In this document: one piece after another, positions 58,967 to 64,000 of the stretch | How positions within the stretch are numbered: position 1 is the first letter of the stretch | How the letters are laid out: each line of letters opens with the position of its first letter | Assembly (NCBI GenBank): GCA_035278025.1 | Contig: DATEJK010000006.1 | Span: forward strand, 28,937 to 92,936 | From: JAICWP01 sp035278025 | GTDB lineage: Bacteria > Acidobacteriota > Terriglobia > Terriglobales > Acidobacteriaceae | Direction: 5' to 3' | DNA length: 64,000 nucleotides | Notes under the pieces: model-generated | Databases searched by the model: none | What the model saw: only the letters and a program-made list of their open reading frames with translations | What the model was told of the DNA's origin: nothing | Program-made: the position numbers and the translations under genes

Positions 58967-59914
58967 ATGTTCAAGTCCATCCCTCAGGCTTTAACTGTCA
59001 GCTTGTTCCTTTCCCTGGTTCCCGGTTTGACGGCTCAGACCACGAAATCTTCCACCGCAACCGGCTCCGCCTCTGCCCAGCACGGGGTTGCCCTGGCCCG
59101 CAGCGGCCGCTGTGCTGAGGCTTTGCCTGTGCTGGAAAAGACGGCTTCCCGCGTTGCCGATAAGGAACTCAAACGTAATGCTGGTCTGGCCGAAGTCCGT
59201 TGCGCCATGACTCTGGACCGCCGGGTAACGGCTAGCAGCGCCCTGCAGTGGCTGAACCATGATTTCCCCAACGATCCCGAAGTTCTTTACGTTTCTACCC
59301 ACGTGTATTCGGACCTCTCGACGCGTGCCGCCGCCGACCTGGCGCAGCGAGCGCCGCAGTCCTATCAGGCTCACGAACTGAACGCCGAATCCCTGGAAAT
59401 GCAGGGCAAGTGGGACCAGGCAGCCAAAGAGTACCAACGAGTGCTGCAGCAAGATCCGAATGCTCCCGGCATTCATTTCCATCTGGGCCGTTTGCTGCTC
59501 TCCAAACCCAATCCCGGTCCCGATATGGCGGAGCAGGCCAAGAAAGAGTTCGAGGCCGAGCTCAAGATTGACCCCTACAATGCGGGCGCGGAATATGTGC
59601 TGGGCGAGTTGGCCCGTGAAAGCCAGCAGTGGGATCAGGCGGTTGAGCACTTTTCCCGCGCCGCCAAACTGGATGCAGGCTTCGGCGACGCCTTTTTGGG
59701 TTTAGGCCAATCGTTGATTTCGAGCGCAAAGTACTCTGATGCCATTGCTCCGCTGGAGACGGCGGTCAAGCTGGAGCCGCAAAATCCAGCCGCGCACTAC
59801 ATGCTGGCCACCGCCTACAGCCGCGCCGGCCGGAAGCAGGAGGCAGCCAAGGAATTCGCCATCCACCGCCGCATGGTGCAAAAGGGCCCACCCGAACAGG
59901 ACTCTTCCCAGTGA
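58967..59914 (+). CDS. Secreted TPR protein
   Basis: About 315 residues with a signal peptide (ALTVSLFLSLVPGLTAQ) followed by tetratricopeptide repeats: HGVALARSGRCAEALPVLEK, ELNAESLEMQGKWDQAAKEY, PGIHFHLGRLLLSKPNPGPD, AEYVLGELARESQQWDQAVE, GDAFLGLGQSLISSAKYSDA and AAHYMLATAYSRAGRKQEAA. The ATG at 58967 has no clear ribosome site; a TTG at 58958 is in frame. It lies between the TonB receptor and a CRTAC1 protein and overlaps the latter by 4 bp. Its place resembles that of an accessory outer-membrane or periplasmic partner, but no lipobox is seen. Confidence 0.82.
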   Translation: MFKSIPQALTVSLFLSLVPGLTAQTTKSSTATGSASAQHGVALARSGRCAEALPVLEKTASRVADKELKRNAGLAEVRCAMTLDRRVTASSALQWLNHDFPNDPEVLYVSTHVYSDLSTRAAADLAQRAPQSYQAHELNAESLEMQGKWDQAAKEYQRVLQQDPNAPGIHFHLGRLLLSKPNPGPDMAEQAKKEFEAELKIDPYNAGAEYVLGELARESQQWDQAVEHFSRAAKLDAGFGDAFLGLGQSLISSAKYSDAIAPLETAVKLEPQNPAAHYMLATAYSRAGRKQEAAKEFAIHRRMVQKGPPEQDSSQ

Positions 59915-61605
59915 ACTTGCGCCTTTCCCGCCGTGAGTTTCTGTCTGGACTTGCGGGCAGCGTGGCCGCCGCCGGCTTGTCCCGCTTTGCCGCCGGAACT
60001 CCCTTGCCTGATTATCCCTTCGAGGAGGTTTTGCCCGCCCAGAGCGGCATCACCTGGAAACACGTGGCGGCAAAGTCGCCGCAGAAATACTTGCCCGAAA
60101 CCACCGGCGCCGGTTGCGCCTTTCTGGACTACGACAACGACGGCTGGATGGACATTTACTTTGTGAACAGCGGCAAATGCGATTTCTATGAGCCCAACCC
60201 GCCGCTGCGCAACGCCCTCTACCACAACAATCGCGACGGCACCTTCACGAATGTCACGGAAAAAGCCGGGGTGGCAGGCGGCGGCTACGGACAGGGGGTT
60301 GCCGTCGGCGACTACGACGGCGACGGCTTCCCCGATTTATACGTGACCCAGTACGGCCGGAGCATCCTCTACCACAACAATGGCAATGGAACCTTTACGG
60401 ATGTGACCGAAAAAGCCGGAGTCGCCGCTCCCGGCTGGTCGTCCAGCGCGCTATGGTTCGATTACGACAATGACGGGCGGCTGGATCTGTTTGTCTGCCA
60501 ATTTGTCCTGTTTTCCAAGGAGCGCAGCAAGGATTGTCGCACCGGGGAAGATGCGAAACGCGGCTATTGCATTCCACATCTCTACCAGCCCATGGCGAGC
60601 TGGCTATTTCACAACAACGGCGACGGAACCTTTACCGACGTAAGCAAAAAATCGGGGATTGCCGGCTCCCTGGGCAAGGCCTGGGGGGCGGTTGCCGCCG
60701 ACCTGAATAATGACGATCGCATGGACCTGTTCGTCGCCAATGACACGGTGCGGAACTTCCTGTTTATGAATCGCAACGGCAGGTTCGAGGAAACCGGCGA
60801 GGAGGCCGGCATCGCTTATAGCGCCGACGGCCGTCCCCGGTCCGGCATGGGGGTTGACGCGGCGGATTTCGACCAGGATGGCTGGATGGATTTGTTCGTG
60901 GCCAACATTGATCACGAAATGTACTCCCTGTACCGGAATAACCACGATGGCACTTTCGATGATGCTGCCATTCAAACCGGGATCGCGCAGGCCACCCGGC
61001 TGATGAGCGGCTGGGGACTTAAATTCTTTGACTACGATAATGACGGCAATCTGGACCTGTTTCTTGCCAACGGAAACCCCGATGATCTGATCGAATCGCT
61101 GCACCCCGGCGTCAGCTACCGGGAACCCTGCTTGCTGTTTCACAACACCGGTAAGAACTTTCAAAATGTTACCTCGCGGAGCGGACCGTTTTTTACCCGG
61201 CCTCTTTCCTCGCGTGGTCTGGCCATCGGCGATTTCAACAACGATGGAGCCGTGGATGTGCTCATCGCGGTGAATGATGACCGCCCAGTGTTGCTGCGCA
61301 ATAAAGTTGGGGCCAGGAACCACTGGCTGGGGCTGCGGCTCATCGGCAAGAAGTCAAACCCTGACGCCGTTGGGGCACGCATCTCCTGGCAGGCCGGTGA
61401 TCTCAAACGGAGCACCATGAAAGTCGCCGGCGGGAGTTATCTCTCGTCCCACGATCCTCGCGTGGTCCTGGGACTGGGGGCTCGGGCGAAGATTGACTGG
61501 CTGGAAATCAAATGGCCCCAGCCCAGCGGAGCTCTTGAGCGCTTTACCGACCTTCCCGTTGACCGCTATATCACCCTTACCGAAGGCACGAAGAAATGGA
61601 CGTAG
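59911..61605 (+). CDS. Tat-exported CRTAC1-family FG-GAP/ASPIC-UnbV protein
   Basis: A 564-residue protein beginning with a twin-arginine signal (LSRREFLSGLAGSVAAAGLS). FG-GAP/VCBS repeats follow (FLDYDNDGWMDIYFVNSG, GDYDGDGFPDLYVTQYG, DYDNDGRLDLFVCQF, DFDQDGWMDLFVAN, DYDNDGNLDLFLANG, DFNNDGAVDVLIAV) and the C-terminus is ASPIC/UnbV (AVGARISWQAGDLKRSTMKV, AGGSYLSSHDPRVVLGLGA, WLEIKWPQPSG). GTG start overlapping the TPR stop (GTGA). It differs from the CRTAC1 copy at 52395 in being Tat rather than Sec targeted. Confidence 0.9.
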   Translation: MNLRLSRREFLSGLAGSVAAAGLSRFAAGTPLPDYPFEEVLPAQSGITWKHVAAKSPQKYLPETTGAGCAFLDYDNDGWMDIYFVNSGKCDFYEPNPPLRNALYHNNRDGTFTNVTEKAGVAGGGYGQGVAVGDYDGDGFPDLYVTQYGRSILYHNNGNGTFTDVTEKAGVAAPGWSSSALWFDYDNDGRLDLFVCQFVLFSKERSKDCRTGEDAKRGYCIPHLYQPMASWLFHNNGDGTFTDVSKKSGIAGSLGKAWGAVAADLNNDDRMDLFVANDTVRNFLFMNRNGRFEETGEEAGIAYSADGRPRSGMGVDAADFDQDGWMDLFVANIDHEMYSLYRNNHDGTFDDAAIQTGIAQATRLMSGWGLKFFDYDNDGNLDLFLANGNPDDLIESLHPGVSYREPCLLFHNTGKNFQNVTSRSGPFFTRPLSSRGLAIGDFNNDGAVDVLIAVNDDRPVLLRNKVGARNHWLGLRLIGKKSNPDAVGARISWQAGDLKRSTMKVAGGSYLSSHDPRVVLGLGARAKIDWLEIKWPQPSGALERFTDLPVDRYITLTEGTKKWT

Positions 61606-61787
61606 CCCGCCGGGCTGATTCCACCCAGAACTTGCCATCATCCGAGGGCGCGAGCCGAGGTCTACTCCTCTGAAGGCGGGAAACAGGCCCAATTCTTCTT
61701 GACCCGGCAAGGCGTATGGTGGTAGAGCTGTCTAACCAATCTGCCTGGCGCAGACCGCCTCTGTACACAAGGACGAGTGGACCAAGG

Positions 61788-63074
61788 ATGAAGCGCGATT
61801 CCGCCCCGAACCATAATCTGGGCAGTGCTTGCTTCGCCGGTAAGGCTCCGACAAGACGAGAGTTCTTTCGCCGCGCGGCCGGTGGCGCAGGATGGGCCAT
61901 GCTGGGCACCGCCAGTGCTTTTTCCTCGACCGACTGGGCGAATGCTTTTAGTGTCGCCGCTTCTGCGGATCAAAGTGAAGGAAACGACCTGCTCACCAAC
62001 CCGCGTTACGCGGTAGGCGCCAAGTTCCGCCTGGCCCAGTTCATCAAGCGCGGAGCTGATCCACAACAGGCGGAAGCGGTGTTCCGCTCGCTGCCGGATC
62101 TGGCGGCGGAACCCTGGGTCGCCGCCTGGACGCGCCTGGCCGGACCGTGGGAGCGCCGCGCCGCCCAAGCTGAGGCGGAGTCCCAGACAGAGCAGGCCAG
62201 AGATGCATACCACAAGGCTTCCATGTATCACGGGATAGCCAAATTCCCGGTCATCAATCACCCGGCTAAGCAGACCGCTTACCGCAAGTGCATTGAGAAT
62301 TATCTGAAAGCGGCGCGCTACTTCGATCCTCCCTTGGAACGGGTGACGATTCCGTTCGAGAGCAAAGAAATTATCGGCTACCTGCGGCTGCCCAAGGGCA
62401 TTTCTCATCCCCCGGTAGTCATCGCCACCGGCGGCATTGACGTTTACAAAGAGGAACGCGATACCTCCGACCTGCTCGATTCCGGCCTGGCGGCCTTCTC
62501 CACGGATATGCCGGGAAATGGCGAATGCCCGCTGTGGTACACGCCGGACGCGCACCGATTCTATAGCGCGATCATTGATTACCTGCGGACGCGCAAGGAT
62601 GTGGATGGAGCGCGCATGGGCATCCTGGGCCGCAGCTATGGCGGCTACTGGGGCGCCAAGATGGCCTACGTGGAAAACAAGCGGCTGCGCGCGGCGGTGG
62701 ATTGGGGCGGTCCCACGCACTACACCTTCCAGCAGGATTGGTTCGAGCACCTGCAGCAGGACCGGCTCTACCTGTGGTCGCTTCTGGATTCCATGATCTA
62801 CGCCCACCACGTGCGCAACCTGGACGAATTGCGGCGCCAGGCGCCCACGCTTTCCCTGCAGGCGCAGGGCTGGCTGCAAAAGCCGTGTGCGCCGCTGCTG
62901 GTGGTGAACGGCGAAAAAGATCCCTGGATCAGCATCCGGGATTTGTATCTGCTCTTGGAAAATGGCGAGCCCAAGTCCGCCCGCACCTACCCGGAAGGCG
63001 GCCACATGGGCGGGGATCCCAATGCCGACCAACTGGTGGCCAACTGGCTCAGTTCCCACCTGCTCAGGACATGA
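61788..63074 (+). CDS. Tat-exported alpha/beta hydrolase (FrsA / pseudooxynicotine-hydrolase-like)
   Basis: About 428 residues. Tat signal near the N-terminus (TRREFFRRAAGGAGWAML). A helical region (residues about 60-180, with a tetratricopeptide-like AYRKCIENYLKAARYFDP) precedes the alpha/beta hydrolase core: PPVVIATGGIDVYKEERD, GRSYGGYWGAKMAY with the nucleophile Ser, LLVVNGEKDPWISIRD with the acid and YPEGGHMGGDP with the His. The helical cap before the core is as in 2,6-dihydroxypseudooxynicotine hydrolase and FrsA-type enzymes. A longer start at ATG 61716 is possible. It overlaps the next gene by 4 bp, so both probably serve the same substrate. Confidence 0.82.
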   Translation: MKRDSAPNHNLGSACFAGKAPTRREFFRRAAGGAGWAMLGTASAFSSTDWANAFSVAASADQSEGNDLLTNPRYAVGAKFRLAQFIKRGADPQQAEAVFRSLPDLAAEPWVAAWTRLAGPWERRAAQAEAESQTEQARDAYHKASMYHGIAKFPVINHPAKQTAYRKCIENYLKAARYFDPPLERVTIPFESKEIIGYLRLPKGISHPPVVIATGGIDVYKEERDTSDLLDSGLAAFSTDMPGNGECPLWYTPDAHRFYSAIIDYLRTRKDVDGARMGILGRSYGGYWGAKMAYVENKRLRAAVDWGGPTHYTFQQDWFEHLQQDRLYLWSLLDSMIYAHHVRNLDELRRQAPTLSLQAQGWLQKPCAPLLVVNGEKDPWISIRDLYLLLENGEPKSARTYPEGGHMGGDPNADQLVANWLSSHLLRT

Positions 63075-64000
63075 ATATGCGTATATTGTGCTGCTTAACA
63101 GTTGTCATGCTGGCCGTAACCTGTGCGACGGCGCAGGCGCCCAAGCTGGCCACGGTTCGCGTGGTCACATTGTTTCCTTCCCTGCCCATCGTGGTGGCCC
63201 AGAAAAATGGCTACTTCGCTCAACACGGCATTGAACTGCAGAACGAACACGCGGACAGCTCGAACATTTTGCGCGCCATGCTGGCCAGCGGCAAAGCCGA
63301 TATCGGCCATGCCGCGGTGGACAACGCCGTGTTCATGGTGGAGAGCTCGGCGGCAGACGTAGTCACGGTCATGGGAGGTGATGGCGCCAACAACGAATTG
63401 ATTGTTCAACCCGGAATCAAAAGCTTCGCTGACCTGCACGGGCGCACGCTGCTGGTGGACGCCATCAACACTGCCTACGCTCTGCAACTCAAAAAGATTC
63501 TCCTGCTCAACGGCCTCAAGCCGGGACGCGATTGCCAACTGAAGGCGCTGGGCGCCACACCCTTGCGGCTGAAGGCCATGCGCGCGGACAAACAGTATGC
63601 CGGCTCCATGCTGGGGCCGCCTGCCTCGCTGGAGGCCAAGCGCGAAGGCTTCGGCAGCCTGGGCTCCACTTTGCATTTCATCGGCCCCTATCAGGGTTTT
63701 GGCGCCTTCGTGCGCCGCCAGTGGGCGCGAGACCATGCCGGCCTGCTGGAGCGTTACCTTGCGGCTTACATTCAGGCGCAACGCTGGCTGCTCGATCCGG
63801 CCAACAAACAACAGGTGATCACCCTTCTGACCACCGGCTCCCATGTGACGCCTGAAATCGCTGCGGAAACCTATGCCGACATGCTCGCTCCCGGAGGATA
63901 CGAACCAGATGCCCGCTTCGATCAGGCGGCCTTCCGGAACGTGCTCAAGCTGCGCGCAGAGGTGGAGGGAGAGTGGGGCGGACATCCACCGGCGGGGGAA
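63071..64000 (+). CDS. NMT1/TauA-like ABC transporter substrate-binding protein (cut by window edge)
   Basis: The first 310 codons of a gene open to the right edge. It begins MNMRILCCLTVVMLAVTCAT, a signal peptide, then VRVVTLFPSLPIVVAQKNGY and FAQHGIELQNEHADSSNILR, AMLASGKADIGHAAVDNAVF: the periplasmic binding fold of NMT1/TauA/SsuA type, which binds small organic ligands such as pyrimidine, sulfonate or nitrate. Later GIKSFADLHGRTLLVDAIN fits the same family. The ATG overlaps the hydrolase stop (ATGA). The permease and ATPase should lie beyond the window. Nothing after the last base can be judged. Confidence 0.8.
   Translation, partial: MNMRILCCLTVVMLAVTCATAQAPKLATVRVVTLFPSLPIVVAQKNGYFAQHGIELQNEHADSSNILRAMLASGKADIGHAAVDNAVFMVESSAADVVTVMGGDGANNELIVQPGIKSFADLHGRTLLVDAINTAYALQLKKILLLNGLKPGRDCQLKALGATPLRLKAMRADKQYAGSMLGPPASLEAKREGFGSLGSTLHFIGPYQGFGAFVRRQWARDHAGLLERYLAAYIQAQRWLLDPANKQQVITLLTTGSHVTPEIAAETYADMLAPGGYEPDARFDQAAFRNVLKLRAEVEGEWGGHPPAGE

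Noticed and set aside
1..64000. Search for tRNA, rRNA, insertion sequences, integrases and CRISPR arrays
   Set aside because: None found by eye; no transposase or recombinase motif and no regularly spaced short repeats. Small RNAs cannot be excluded.

Overview
The window looks like chromosomal DNA from a member of the Acidobacteriota. It is GC-rich. It carries large Oar-type TonB-dependent receptors with an N-terminal carboxypeptidase-regulatory-like domain, two CRTAC1 (FG-GAP/ASPIC-UnbV) proteins, a DUF5107-TPR protein, several Tat-exported enzymes and PQQ-type propellers, a mix typical of that phylum. I saw no rRNA, tRNA, IS element, integrase or CRISPR array. The assignment is inferred from gene content only.

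Layout. (1) 1-3.7 kb, minus strand: start of a TonB-dependent receptor running off the left edge, a Tat-exported amidohydrolase and a secreted S15/CocE-type hydrolase. (2) 3.8-28.75 kb, minus strand: one long exopolysaccharide operon of 19 genes, most touching or overlapping by 1-26 bp. In transcription order: FecR-like protein, Wza, Wzc tyrosine kinase, TPR protein, O-antigen polymerase/ligase, methyltransferase-like protein, polysaccharide deacetylase, FAD oxidoreductase, a three-domain nucleotidyltransferase/P-loop kinase/APH-kinase fusion, a GT4-flippase fusion, GT4, two methyltransferases, a second polymerase/ligase, GT2, GT4, initiating phosphoglycosyltransferase, GDP-mannose 3,5-epimerase-like enzyme and WecG. 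A clear intrinsic terminator follows. (3) 29.4-32 kb: a small PilZ protein (plus) and an orphan TadE-TadE-TadG pseudopilin operon (minus). (4) 32.3-49 kb: a di-haem cytochrome c, then exported enzymes of unusual kind: two RidA proteins, two RraA proteins, a PQQ dehydrogenase with a lanthanide-type DYD motif, a SelA/DgaE-like PLP enzyme, an MFS acid transporter, a lactonase, an unknown secreted protein, ApbE, a PQQ-like propeller, a DUF362 protein, an amidohydrolase and a GH18 protein. (5) 49-64 kb: DUF5107-TPR protein, CRTAC1 protein and a GntR/HutC regulator (minus), divergent from a full TonB receptor followed by TPR and CRTAC1 genes (plus), then a Tat-exported alpha/beta hydrolase and an NMT1-like solute-binding protein cut by the right edge.

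How the parts may fit. Region 2 has nearly everything for a Wzx/Wzy-type polymer: initiation, glycosyl transfer, methylation, flipping, polymerisation, export and kinase control. Region 4 can be read as an extracytoplasmic sugar-acid or amino-sugar-acid route: PQQ oxidation, lactone opening, PLP-dependent ammonia elimination, RidA imine hydrolysis, RraA-type C-C cleavage and MFS uptake. The unusual part is that members of normally cytoplasmic families (RidA, RraA, SelA-like) all carry Sec or Tat signals. This is my best candidate for an undescribed system. The two large fusion proteins in the polysaccharide operon come next.
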